Below are positions 49,217 through 60,806 of a stretch of DNA of 64,000 nucleotides, piece after piece (position 1 is the stretch's first letter; each line of letters opens with the position of its first letter). Source of the DNA: Sambucus nigra (Eukaryota > Streptophyta > Magnoliopsida > Dipsacales > Adoxaceae); the NCBI GenBank assembly GCA_949130495.1, contig OX422211.1:634727217-634791216 (forward strand). The letters are read 5' to 3'. Below the pieces are notes generated by a model that was not told the origin of the DNA, did no database searches, and was given only the letters and a program-made list of their open reading frames with translations. The translations under genes were made by a program, and so were the position numbers.

Positions 49217-50857
49217 ATGAATTCACAAATGGAGAACAAAGAAGGAGCTCTCCTCCCCCTAACCCCTCCCCCCACGGCCACCCCAAAACCACGCCCAAAA
49301 CGCTTCATAAAAAACCAAATCCCAGACTCCATCCTCACCAACCCTTCCCTAAACGCGGCCATCTCCCTCCTCCCACCCAACTACAACTTCGAAATCCACA
49401 AATCCATATGGCGCGTGCGTTCCACTTCAGCCAAGCGCGTGGCCCTCCAGTTCCCTGAAGGCCTCCTCATGTACTCCCTTGTTATCTCCGATATTCTCAC
49501 TGCCTTTGCTGATGTTGAACGTTGTTTTGTGTTGGGTGATGTTACTTTTGGGGCTTGTTGTGTTGATGACCTGGCTGCTCAAGCTTTGGGTGCTGATGTT
49601 TTGATTCATTATGGCCATAGTTGTTTGGTGCCTGTGGATAATACTGTTGTCCCTTGTTTGTATGTTTTTGTTGATATTAAGATTGATGTTGATAGGCTTA
49701 TTAACACTGTTAATCTCAATCTTAAACAAAGATTTATTTTTGAGGAAAAAGAAGAGGAACCCATTAAGAAAGATCTTTTTATTGAGGAAAAACCCATCAA
49801 ACAGGATTTTGTTACTCATGAAGAAAAACCCACCGAAGTCCTTGTTTTTGATGGAGAAAAACCCACCAAGGACTTTGTTTGTGATGAGGAAAAACCCAGA
49901 AAAGACAACCTTGTTCCTGATGAGAAAAAACTCACGAAAGACAACCTTGTTAATGATGAGAGAAAACCCGCAAGAACTTTAGTTCTTGCAGGTACGATTC
50001 AGTTTGGGACAGCAATTAGGGCGGCTAGGCCGGAATTAGAGAAATCAGGGTTTAGGGTATTGGTTCCTCAATCGAAGCCGTTATCGGCTGGGGAGGTGCT
50101 TGGTTGTACGGCGCCTTCGATACCGATGGGTTCGTTTGATGATCCGGATGAGGTTGTTCTCGTTTTTGTGGCGGATGGGAGGTTTCATTTGGAGGCGTTT
50201 ATGATTGCGAACCCGAAGATTAAGGCTTTTCGGTATGATCCTTATATTGGGTCGTTGTTTTTGGAGGAGTATGATCATAAGGGGATGAAAGAGACGAGGA
50301 GGAACGCGATATTGAAGGCGAGGGAAGCGAAGAATTGGGGGATTGTGTTGGGGACGCTGGGGAGGCAAGGGAATCCGAGGATTTTAGATAGGTTGGAGAA
50401 GAAGATGAGAGCGAAAGGTTTGGATTGGACTATTGTGTTGATGTCGGAAATTTCTCCAGCTAGGGTTTCGTTGTTTGGAGACTCTGTGGATGCTTGGATT
50501 CAAATTGCATGCCCTAGGCTTTCGATTGATTGGGGAGATGCGTTTGTGAAGCCACTTTTGACCCCATTTGAGGCGGAGATTGCTCTTGGTGATTTACCAG
50601 GGTGGTGGGAGAGAGAGATAAAATCTTCAGTGAAAATGGATTTGAAATGCAATGAGGGTTTGGGTTGTTCATTGAATGAATCTTGTTGTGCGCGTCAAAA
50701 TGGTGGGGCTAAAGTTGAAGAAGTGACCGCTGTGGATTATCCAATGGATTATTATGCTCAGGATGGAGGAGAATGGAATTCTTGTTACTCCAAGAAGCAG
50801 ACTCGTCCTGTTCGTAGAAATCCTGCATCTTGTAATGATAATGGGGTTACTTCCTGA
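49217..50857 (+). CDS. DPH1: DPH1, diphthamide synthesis enzyme subunit (2-(3-amino-3-carboxypropyl)histidine synthase)
   Basis: Intact single-exon gene, 546 aa from ATG 49217 (a second Met four codons later is possible; TTG 49211 is not a likely start). DPH1 with DPH2 binds a [4Fe-4S] cluster and moves an aminocarboxypropyl group from S-adenosylmethionine to a histidine of translation factor eEF2 in the cytosol. Family blocks: RVALQFPEGLL (residues 74-84), GDVTFGACCVDD (107-118), LAGTIQF (257-263), GEVLGCTAPS (292-301), LGTLGRQGNP (378-387), QIACPRLSIDWG (429-440). Candidate cluster cysteines are 114/115, 297 and 432. It is about 90 residues longer than usual because of an inserted repeat (about 190-252). 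It is the only intact gene here that I can name. Confidence 0.93.
   Translation: MNSQMENKEGALLPLTPPPTATPKPRPKRFIKNQIPDSILTNPSLNAAISLLPPNYNFEIHKSIWRVRSTSAKRVALQFPEGLLMYSLVISDILTAFADVERCFVLGDVTFGACCVDDLAAQALGADVLIHYGHSCLVPVDNTVVPCLYVFVDIKIDVDRLINTVNLNLKQRFIFEEKEEEPIKKDLFIEEKPIKQDFVTHEEKPTEVLVFDGEKPTKDFVCDEEKPRKDNLVPDEKKLTKDNLVNDERKPARTLVLAGTIQFGTAIRAARPELEKSGFRVLVPQSKPLSAGEVLGCTAPSIPMGSFDDPDEVVLVFVADGRFHLEAFMIANPKIKAFRYDPYIGSLFLEEYDHKGMKETRRNAILKAREAKNWGIVLGTLGRQGNPRILDRLEKKMRAKGLDWTIVLMSEISPARVSLFGDSVDAWIQIACPRLSIDWGDAFVKPLLTPFEAEIALGDLPGWWEREIKSSVKMDLKCNEGLGCSLNESCCARQNGGAKVEEVTAVDYPMDYYAQDGGEWNSCYSKKQTRPVRRNPASCNDNGVTS
49784..49990 (+). repeat. 33-36-bp coding minisatellite inside DPH1
   Basis: In-frame units begin near 49784, 49820, 49853, 49886, 49922 and 49958, spaced 33 or 36 bp, each coding an 11-12-residue unit of the form EEKPxKDxLVxD. 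All spacings are multiples of three, so the frame is kept. The last unit runs into the conserved LAGTIQF block. Confidence 0.9.
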
Positions 50858-53800
50858 TATGCTCATGTGTCCACACTTACATTCTGGGATGTCTTCAAGA
50901 CTATGTTCAGTGCACAGTGAAGGTACTGGAATTTAACTTTTAACTGCTTTCCAATCTCTCGCTTGCATCTTTGAGATTTTATGTTTATTGTTGTCCACAA
51001 ATCTTTGAGATTGTTTTGTAATTGGGTTTTTAACAAATTTTATAGCTTTATTCTCCAAATTTTTGTCTTAATATTTGTAATGTGACCGGATGTAATAACA
51101 CTCAAATGGCTCTGTCAATGTATCTTTTGCTCATAATTAAGGTGAAATGTGATAGTAGTAGCTAAACTAAAGTAACACTACCTTGCTAAATTAATATAGA
51201 ATGTTGTTCCTTTATTTCTCAACTGTTGTGTATGTTCTTGTATGAGGATTCTTCTGCACTCTTTCTTTCTCACTTCAATTATGTTGATCATGTAGTCTAA
51301 AATTAATGTAGCCTTGCATCAAGCTTGTGTAAGGAGTGGACAAAGTCATGGTTCTGGAAAATGCTATTTCAGTGCCAAGTGGCATTATCGGTAGTGGTGT
51401 GCATAGATCATGTTGGTTCTACAGCTATAACCTAGAGCTGGAGCCGATCTAACCTCGATTCTCCAAATTTGAATCAAAACTAAAACTAAAATTGAATCGA
51501 ATCTGTACACAACTGAATCAAACAATTTTTAGCTTGGTTTGGTCAGTTCTATGGCTAACTAGAACCAAACTAAATCTATCTCCATACCAGAACTATAGCG
51601 TAATCAATAGAACCCATCAGTTTAGCTTGGTATTTGTTTCCACATTTTTTCGCCATAACACATTTAACGCAAAATAGGAACACTTAAAAAGTTCTAACTC
51701 AGATATAAATTAACATATGCTATTCAGCATCGCATGTGTCCTAATATTAAATTCACGAGTCATCTAAAACTATTCAATTACATTCCCCATTTGATAGAAA
51801 GCCTTTGAAAAGTCGTTATAGAACAAAGCTTTTCAACGAAAACCCAAGTAATACCTACAAAATGTGACAAAAACTAATATAGAGGTAAGTGGGGTATCGA
51901 TCCAACTTTCAAGTGAGAGTAAATGTGTGAAGATAATTGTAAAATACACTTCCAATCTATTTAAAAAAATAATAATTTCAAGGGGTAAGTAAAGGTAATT
52001 AATTAAATGAGATGTAATTTAAAGTATGCTAAGTAGTAAATGACAAAAATAACAAAGAGTAAGGTAAATGGTGTAACTAGAATGAGAAAGAGATAAGGAA
52101 TGAAATCCGCCCCCACTTCATACAATTAACATTGGCTTGAAACTTTTCAGTTTAATTAACCTCCAAAATATATATATAATTCGTTTATAAAAAAAAAATA
52201 TATCTATATAATTCAAAAGTTTATTCTCATCACACTAATAAATTAAAATAAATATTATTTTAGAAAAGGAATCTCAATTCCTACAAACTCTTCTCAAAAT
52301 AAACAAAAGTTAATCAAATGAACCACCCGCTAGGGAAAATTCATGTAACTAATTTTAAATCAACAACAACACACAAGGGTAGTAGGAAGTTAGACTACAA
52401 GTTTAATAAAAAAGATAGGCCTAACTCTACTTTGAATCTTAGGACGAAATTATAAAATTAGCTTTCAATCTTTATTCAAAGATGATTTACCATTTCTCAA
52501 TGCATAAACAAGTGTAAGAATTATAAATTACTAATCAAAGGAAGTTAACAAAAAGGAAACTATTAAACTAAATTAATTGAATCCATGTAGGCTTCATTTC
52601 ATCCTTTGAATAGGATGCTTAGCCTTCCATAATGAACATCCAAAGTATGATATAACAATTAAAGTCATATGTAAACTAAACAAGTGTAAAGAAGGAGAAG
52701 AAATGATCAAACCAACTCTTGAATTGATAATAAGACTCCACTTCTTACAAAAGCATCCCCACCATCTCAATTGAATTGCAACACTCAAATCATTTATCTA
52801 CTAAAACCTAACAAGAACCTAACAATTTTCCAGAAGTAACTCTCTCTTTCTATATTTTATGCACAAAATTCAACCACTCTTTTATTTGCTACATCTCTTC
52901 AATATATAGGTGAGGAGTGAGAATGTGATGGGGGTATATTTGGAAAGGGGCAAAAGGGTCATGGGGGATAAGTGGGGGGTATTTTAGGAAATAAAATAAA
53001 AAGGTAAGAAGGTCTGAGAAAGAACACGTGAGTTTAGGCATGGTTTACCCGAGGAGAGAGAAAATGAGTATGAGGGTGATCAGGTGGTAGGACTAGTGGT
53101 CGACTTGGACTGGGCAGGGTGTCGGGTTGGGGTGTAGGCCGGAGATGGATGGTTCGGGTTTAGGTGTATGTCGACAATTTTTTTTTTTTTTTTTCAGGTT
53201 GGCCGTGTTAGGTGGAGATGGGGTGATGGGTTTATGGTGTTGGGTATTGTTTAGTTGTGTGGTTGGGAAGGTGTTTTTTCCAGCGGGTTGCCAGGGTCTC
53301 AGCTTGGTTGTTGGTATGGGGGTTTGAAGTTTGGTTGGGTTATGTTAGGCGGAGCTTGGTAGGTTGGAGGTGGATAAGGTGGGGTCAGGGGGGTTTGTTG
53401 GTGCTGGTGGGGGCGGAGTGGGTGGCCGGAGGTTTTGGGGCTTGGGTATGGAGGTTGGGTAGAGGGTTTTGGGGTTGGATGAGGCGAGGGTGAAATGGAT
53501 CGGAGGTGGTATAAGGTGGTGGTTCGTTGGTTGTGTGTGTGTGTGTAGGGTTATGGTGAGAGAGAGAAGGTGATGTTTGGTGAGAGAGAGTGAAGAAAGA
53601 GAGAGAAAGTTGATGGGTTTTTGAATTTGAGGTTGGGGAAGTTAATTTGGTGTGTGCGAGTGTATATGGGAAAGGGGTGTAAGTGAGGGAGGTATTAGGT
53701 GTATGTGAGTGTATGGAATCTAGTGTGTGTTATATTGTATATTATGTATATATAATTAACAAACAATATATATATACATACACACACACACACAACACAA

Positions 53801-53989
53801 CACAACACAACACAAGAACATAAAATAATACACTAAAATTAAAATCCACATATAAAAACATACACACAAATATTAAAATATATACTAAAATACTAAAACT
53901 GGACACATATTAATATTTACATAAAATAAGACGCACAGAAAGACATATACAAATATACGACTCGTATATGCTATTATATATAAAACGAC
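50858..53989. other. AT-rich intergenic DNA
   Basis: No gene supported. 51370-51640 contains GGTTTGGTC/ACCAAAC-type runs seen in small plant DNA transposons, with similar runs at 54520-54640. 52960-53720 is unusually G/T-rich on the + strand, with a long T run at 53179 and a GT run near 53530. ORFs there are low-complexity. 53770-53815 has CA and CACAA runs. Confidence 0.4.
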
Positions 53990-54008
53990 ATACACATAAT
54001 ATTATAAA

Positions 54009-54106
54009 GGGCAAACCCAGTGCACGAGGCTTCCGCCACTGTGGGGTACTGGGGGAGCTGGATGTACGCAGCCTTACCCCTGCTTGCGCAGAGAGGCTGT
54101 TGCCGT
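54009..54106 (-). mobile_element. Au-type SINE, 5'-truncated, minus orientation
   Basis: 98 bp between perfect 19-bp direct repeats ATACACATAATATTATAAA (53990-54008 and 54107-54125). Read on the minus strand it contains GGCAACAGCCTCTCTGC, GGGTAAGGCTGCGTACATC and GTGCACTGGGTTTGCCC, the conserved body of plant Au/TS SINEs, followed by a short T run. The tRNA-derived A and B boxes are missing, so the copy is truncated at its 5' end. The long target duplication fits target-primed insertion. Confidence 0.85.
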
Positions 54107-54932
54107 ATACACATAATATTATAAACACATAAAATAATAAAACACACTAAAATAAAAATGAAATGACAAGGGGCAAATATAAAAATAAAATGAAAATAAC
54201 ATATACTAAAAATAAAAACGCTAATACTACATACAAACACATTGGATGGCAAAAATTAGAAGATGGCTTGGGATGGTTTTGGAGGGGTTGGGTTTAGACT
54301 TGTTTGCCTGCATAATTGCCACATTTGCCTTGATATAACACGTTTGAAACCACAAATGCAAGTTGACCTACAAGATAAACAATTACACGCATAAGGCCAA
54401 TTTTACCGAGAACTAGCAATTAAAACGCGTTTCTTTGGGGTATAATTTTAACACTTTTGGGTGCTTATTAGTCAACCCAAGGTTTCATCACTATTTCAAT
54501 TCTGGGTGTCGGGTGTCGGGTCTGACTTTAGTATAATTTGGTTCAACCTTCGGTTTGGTCCGGTTCTGTTAATTAGATTTATGATTTTGTACCAAAATCA
54601 AAATCAAGCCAACTGGTTTGATGATTGCTGGAACCAAATAGTAACCCATTCGCGTTCAACAAACGCAACTTATAAAGATTGGCGATTTAATAAAACATTA
54701 TGCAAAGAATTGCTTGTTCTTGTTACTAATAAAGGGTCTTTGTTATCTTAAGGTGGGGCTAAAGTAGAGAAGTATAATTTCAACGATATTTGTATTGGCA
54801 AAAGTCAATGTTTCTTTGGCAATAGCTCCACCCTAATTTATTATTGGAGAATTCTTTGATTTCAGATTAATGCCATGCATAAAACATTGTAGTAATGTTA
54901 TGCTTTTTAAATCCGAATACAATGTCAGTAAA

Positions 54933-54985
54933 ATGCAATAAACTATTCTCTCATGGCATTAATTTCAGAGAATAGTTTATTGCAT
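54933..54985. other. Perfect 19-bp hairpin
   Basis: Arms 54933-54951 and 54967-54985 are exact reverse complements around a 15-base loop. Weaker complementarity extends outward. It could be a small transposon remnant or a small-RNA hairpin. Confidence 0.7.
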
Positions 54986-55089
54986 TCGAGTTCGAAGTCG
55001 GATTTTGATCCAACCAAACTTCCCATAGATCTCGGCCTTGTCAACTCGTGATCATAAATTTCTTCGAAGAGATCAAGGAGGATAAAGGC

Positions 55090-55385
55090 AATTTAATCCT
55101 TTTTGGTTTGATTGCTGTCAACTAGGATAGAATAGAATATCCATAAAGAGGTGGCATGATGATTTTGTGTTTATCTTTTCAAAATGGATGGTAAGGATCA
55201 TGCCGGTAGTTGTGATGCATGTGTTGTGGAGGGGTTTGCCAATTGGAAGGGGAAAGATAAAATTCAATGATATATTGGGTTGTCCACCAGTACTCATAAC
55301 AATGCTTTGATAAATTGCTATACTTTAAACAAAACCAACACATCGTAACAATCTTGAATGAGCAGACAAATCAAGCTCGATATGA
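55090..55385 (+). pseudogene. hAT (ZMYM/TTF-type) transposase fragment
   Basis: A + strand stretch encodes CDACVVEGFANWKGKDKI near 55210-55265, then a segment like STHNNAL and QHIV..NEQTNQARYEY in shifted frames. These match the N-terminal region of the same family as the hAT at 55479-59190 (its VVEGYTNWRKKDRF and QHIDIVFSNHSNQTR). It is broken by stops and shifts. Confidence 0.6.
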
Positions 55386-55478
55386 GTATCCAATTCTCCA
55401 CGATCTTCAAAAGCAAAATTAAGGGCTTTATAATCTTAGCAACTTTAGAATTAAATTTGACACTTTCGTGGCTGCAAT

Positions 55479-58400
55479 CAGTGGCGGAGCCAGGATTGTG
55501 AGTTAGTGGGTGCGAAACATGTCTGACGTATCCCGGGGGTTCGAGGCGATTTTTTTTTTAGTTATTTTAACTATATTAGGCATAAATCTAGTAATAAAGT
55601 AAATTTAAAAAAAACATGCATTAATATTCATTTTCAACAAAAAAACCATACATTAAAACCATTATCAAAATATCATATGATAATTATTACAATGCAACTC
55701 TCCTAGACTTCATTTTCTGGAAAAATTGAATGATATCTTCAGTGTCAATATCATCCAAGACATCTCTTTCGATATATGCCACCAAACAATCATTCATCAC
55801 CTCATCCCCCAATCTGTTATGAAGTGAAGTCTTAACAATCTTCATAGCAGAAAAAACTCTTTCAACTGTCGCAGTAGCAACGGGTAAAAGTAATGCAAGT
55901 TGCACGAGTAAATATACCAACGGATATAAAGTATGCTTCTTTGTCTGAACAAGTACTTTAGCTAGCCCACCAATCCCCTCAACTCTATCAAATCGATCGT
56001 CAGAGCGCACATCCATAATATAGGTTCCAAGTTGACGCTTAATATGCATTAAATCCATAGGAGTGAAATCTGATGGGTAAAATTCAGCAAATCGAAGCAA
56101 TTTTTCTGCATCATATTTAACAAATGAATCAAAGGGATCAAGGCAGGCCATACACAACAACAGCTCCGTATTTGCCTCAGTAAAACGATTGTTCAACTCT
56201 TGAATTTGTAAATCTATCACCGCATAAAACATTTCAACTCGATAATGGTGGATATTTGTTTTTCCATGAACATTACGCTTTGACCTTCCACAAAATCCAT
56301 ACAAATCCTCCATTTATATAATATCCAACTCATATTTGACACAAAATAATGAGACTTCAGCTAACAACAATTCCCACCCATTATCTCTCATATCTTGCAA
56401 TTGTTGTTTTGTTATTCTCACTAGATTCATGGCATTAACAATTTCTTGATCTTTTCTCTGTAAAGCTTGGGACAAATCGTTTGTAATTGACAAAATATTT
56501 TTCATTAAATGTAAAATGAATGCAAAGTCATAACATTGCACATTCTTCAAAAGCCCCTCAGCATGACCTCTTTGCTTGTCATTTGTCCCTTCATCCTCAA
56601 CAATTAAAACAACATCAATGACCGACGAGAACAAATGAATCAAACTTAAAAGTGTACCGTAATGAGAACCCCAACGTGTGTTTGCAGCTCGTCTCATTGC
56701 CATTTCTTGATTCATGCCTTTGCCAGTCAATATATCACCATTGCAGATTCCTTCAACAACTTTCTCAAATTGTTTCTCTCGTAGTATGTCTCTTCGCTTA
56801 CATGAAGCTCCAACAATATTTGATAAAAGGGCAATAATATCAAAAAATGTAGAAATAGTTCTCTGTCCCTCCGCGACAGCTACAAGTGTTAATTGAAGTT
56901 GGTGTGCAAAACAGTGTACATAATAAGCTTCTTCATTCTCTAACAATATCAAACTTTTCAAGCCATTAAATTGGCCTCTCATATTGCTAGCTCCATCATA
57001 GCCCTGGCCCCGTAAACTCGAAATGCTCAAACCATGACGGGAAAAAAGAGATTCAATAGATGCCTTTAGTGATAAGGCAGTCGTATCTCTAACATGTGCA
57101 ATGCCAAGAAAACGCTCAACAACACACCCTCTTGAGTCAACAAACCGTAGAGCAATGGCCATTTGTTCTTTCACTGATACATCACGCGCCTCATCAACTA
57201 AGATAGAAAATAAACCATCACCAAGTTCACGAAGAATATCCCTTGTAGTCACATTCGCTATGGCACTAATTATGTCTTTTTGAATCATGGGTGATGTTAG
57301 CGTATGATTTCCAGGGGCATTCTGAAGTGACACTCTATTGACCTCCTCATTGTGCCTAGAAAGAAATCGTAACAGTTCGAGAAAATTTCCAATTTTAAAA
57401 GATTCCTGAGACTCATCATGACCACGCAAAGCCATCCCTTGGCGCAAAAGAAATTTAATACAATCAACTGTTGCAGTTAGACGAATACGATAGTCCATTC
57501 GAGTCTGATTGGAATGGTTAGAAAACACAATGTCAATGTGTTGTTTTTGGTTCATTAGATCTTGACACGCCCTCAAACATTGATTATGAACACTAGGTGG
57601 TTCTCCAACATGCACATTAAACCGATCTTTCTTTCTCCAATTTGTATACCCCTCAACAACAAACGCATCACCACCGCCTTGATCACCATTCTCACATTTG
57701 AAAAGATAACAACACAAACAAAATGCCGCATCTTTTTGTATGCTATATTCCAACCAATAAGAGTGATCGCTAAACCATGATGAGATGAATCTACGTCTTT
57801 CATTGCCGCATAAACGCCAAGGGAACACATGATTCTTAGGTTGACATGGGTCTTTTTGCAAGTAATACATTCGAATATTTTTTTTCTCTTTAGCACCAAA
57901 GCTATGAATGCTTTTCTTAACCCCGGATCGGATGGATACTCCTCAAAATTTGTCTCCACTATGGGCGGTGGAGGCGAAGATGGAGGCGGAGTCGAGGATG
58001 ACTCTTTAGCTTTTTTAAAATACTTCAACATATTCTGAAATTAATAGAAAAAACAGAATTAATCTAACATAAATATGTTATACACCAATTTTATACACCA
58101 ATAACATTAAAAACAGAATATGTTATACACCAATAACATTAAGAGTGCTTTAACAATTTTCCAACAATTTTATACACCAAAAAAAATAAGGCACAAATTT
58201 TATATTATTATTGTTTTTAAATAAGGCACAAAATATTATAAAAAGAATCCAATAAATCACAAAATAATGTAATATCACAATCATCACAAAAAAAAAGATC
58301 CATAATTAACATGACTAACACTAAAAAAGGTCTAAAATCAGTTTTATTAACGGAAAACAGTGTATCATCACCACATAATTAAATATTTAGTATATTTCAA

Positions 58401-59190
58401 TTAGAATTGTCTACCAAAAAAATATTGATTGATAATTGTGTACCAACATATTTTTAAAATAACATTTAGTCCTTAGTAGTGAGATTAGCAATAAATAGAA
58501 CATTTTTTGTGGGACTAAAAATTACTTTTTGAAAATGTATTGGACTAAAAATTAAATGAAACTTTTTTTAAAGAATAAAAATTATTTTTGAAAATATATT
58601 GTACCAAACATTAAATGGAAGATTTTCTAGGGACTAAACATTAATTAAACTCCAAAATTAATTACTAAATATATAGATATATAAAGAAACTTAACACATC
58701 ATTTATCCAACAAAAAATAAAAAACTTGAAAAACAACCTCTAAAACAACCTCTAAAGAAATGACAGGCATATCTCTAAAACAAAGCATCTAAAAAAAAAC
58801 TTGAAAAACATTCTCTAAAGAACCCATCATCAGATATTATCCATATAATTTATGAGAGAGAGAGCATATATGATATGATAAAGAAAGTTAACCCACGAAT
58901 CAAGTTACCTTGGACTCCACGAATCAAGGCTTGGAGTTTTCGCATGGGAGAGAGAGAGAGGGAGAGAGAGAGAGGGCACCGTTTGCTGCTGCTGCTGTTT
59001 AAATTATTAGGGCCCGCTGCTGCTGTTTGTGGGTATAGAGTTAAGTTTCCAAAATTACGATTTTTAACCTCAACATTTTAGTTATTACACTTACACATAG
59101 GTATATATATATTTAAAAAAAAAAAAAAAAAAAATCAGAATTTCAGTGAGTGCGCCCGCACCCACTCGTTACATTGTAGCTCCGCCCCTG
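55479..59190 (-). mobile_element. Complete hAT transposon with terminal inverted repeats
   Basis: 3712 bp flanked by perfect 8-bp duplications GCTGCAAT (55471-55478 and 59191-59198), the length expected for hAT. The left end starts CAGTGGCGGAGCCAGG; the right end reads CAGGGGCGGAGCTACA on the minus strand. Subterminal GTGGGTGCG motifs occur at both ends. It contains one transposase gene. A GA-rich tract lies near 58943-58975 upstream of the transposase. Confidence 0.93.
55687..58031 (-). pseudogene. hAT transposase (ZMYM/TTF-type), nearly intact
   Basis: Minus strand, start ATG 58031 (a TTTCAG three bases upstream may be a 3' splice site). About 780 codons. A one-base loss in a G run near 57930 shifts the first about 35 codons, and one TAA at 56316-56314 splits the rest. 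Domains: Pro-rich N-terminus, TTF zinc finger (CQPKNHVFPWR, WLEYSIQKDAAFCLCC near 57850-57690), DUF4371 region with VDEARDVSVKEQMA, GQGYDGASNM and VHCFAHQLQL (catalytic-core blocks, about 57200-56880), NTRWGSH near 56690-56670, and C-terminal hAT dimerisation block (LLPVATATVERVFSAMK near 55890-55840). No other lesions were seen. Confidence 0.87.
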
Positions 59191-59960
59191 GCTGCAATTC
59201 TCCGGGTCCTATCACGGTTGAATTTCATTTGTGGTGCACATCAGCTTTAGTTCAAACTGATAGCGAATAACTCTCAAGGGCAATAATCTTTGTGGCGAAT
59301 CGCGTAATATCCGATCTTATCAACTCCCTATCCCTTGCATACTCCTTCATTAAATTCACAACTTTTTTACTGTTGTATATGAACAAGGTAATTGATTTGG
59401 CATTGTTTAATACCGACTTGATTAACTTCATCTTCCCAATATCCTAAAGTATCAAGTTTAAACAATGCGCTGCATAAGGTGACCAAAACAAGTGTCGCTT
59501 CGTCTTCATTAATAATGCGCCAACCGCCTTAAAATTAGGCTCATTATCAGCGACAATTTGTACAACGTGAACCTCATCAAATTCCGTCACAACTTTATTC
59601 ATAAGAGAAAATATATGTTCGCCGACTTGATTTTGTTAGTTGTGTCAACAGAAGATTAAAATATCATGTTGCGATCACAGTATACCTTGAAGTTAATGAT
59701 AGGCTTCTTCGTTCTGGAACTCCACCAGTTACATGATTGTGCAACCATACTCAGGTCATTTCTCCTTTAGAATTGATATGTAAGCATCCACCTCTTTTAC
59801 CTCGTCTTCAAAGTCCACACCTCCAATTCATAATGTGTAGGGCCTTTAATCCATCGACCCACCTCAACAATTGTATCAAGCATATGTTGGTACACTGCAC
59901 AACTATCAGCTATATGAAATGGGATGTCATTAAAAAGACATTAATTTCTGAGTAGAGAAC

Positions 59961-60806
59961 ATAAATTTCACTGATTTCTGAGTAAGGGCCTGTTTGGTTA
60001 TCAACTTTAAAAATTCAACTTTAATTATGTTTTATGAAAAAAATTATAAAACTGTTTTAAAGTTGTGTAAAACATGAGAATGTGTTTGGCTAAAAAATTT
60101 TTTAAAAAAAATTAAAAAAGTGATCAAGTGAAAATTAAAAATGAAGTTCAATATAGTAATACATTTCAATTACAAACAACAATCTGCATTACGGATACAT
60201 TAGTACACAGATATATAAACAACAACAATTCACAACAATTCACATTTGCGCCTACAGTCCTTAACAATAGCAGCAATTCATAAATAGGTCAAAAATTCGA
60301 ACAAAAACCTATATTGGGACAAATCTGCACAACAAGTTTCACAAATAGGTTCGAACAAATACTGAAAACAAACTATATTGGAACAAAAACAATAGGTTCT
60401 AAACAAAAATTGAAAAAAACATATATTGGAGCAAGTCTCGTAGAAGGTTTACACCGGAGGATTAACAAGAAGAATACCTTCGCAAATCGTTGGGAGAAGT
60501 TGTCACCGGAGGATTCACACCGTTTGACTCGGAGTGAAATTGTCACTGGAGGATTCACGCACTGGTTTTGTCTTCTACAGACCATTAGAGGTGTGGTTAT
60601 GGCGGAAAGGGGTTTTGTAGGTAGAGGTTAGAGGTGTGGTTATGGAGGAAAGGTTTTTTTTAGGTAGAGGTTAGGGGTGTGGTTATGGAGGAAAGGGGTT
60701 TTCCTTCTACTAGAAAAATAACATTTGCATCATTTAAAAAAAAAATGACTTTGGAAAAAGATTAACATAATAAGAAAATAACAATGTATCCTCAATATTT
60801 TGTAGA
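59961..60806. other. Spacer between the two DUF659 relics
   Basis: A GGGCCTGTTTGGTTA motif at 59986 resembles the tip of a small plant DNA transposon, but no matching end was found. 60588-60700 has two to three GTGTGGTTATGG(A/C)GGAAAGG-type repeats; CACCGGAGGATT recurs three times at 60455-60555. Confidence 0.4.

Larger units (their letters stand above)
55395..59960 (-). pseudogene. DUF659/hAT transposase relic, interrupted by the complete hAT
   Basis: Minus-strand relic in two blocks, 59960->59199 and 55478->55395, separated by the 3.7-kb hAT. It encodes a DUF659-type core (FKVYCDR, VDTTNKIKSAN, NKVVT, IGKMKLIKSVLNNAKSI) with several stops. Reverse-complemented, it aligns along its whole length with the + strand copy at about 61410-62270 at an estimated 80-85% identity. 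The two blocks join cleanly when the hAT and one target copy are removed. Confidence 0.78.

Noticed and set aside
53127..53493. Gly/Trp/Val-rich ORFs of 66 and 78 aa
   Set aside because: Product of a G/T-rich low-complexity stretch, with no conserved pattern.
59986..60806. A complete small DNA transposon starting GGGCCTGTTTGG
   Set aside because: Only one tip was seen; no matching inverted end or target duplication was found.
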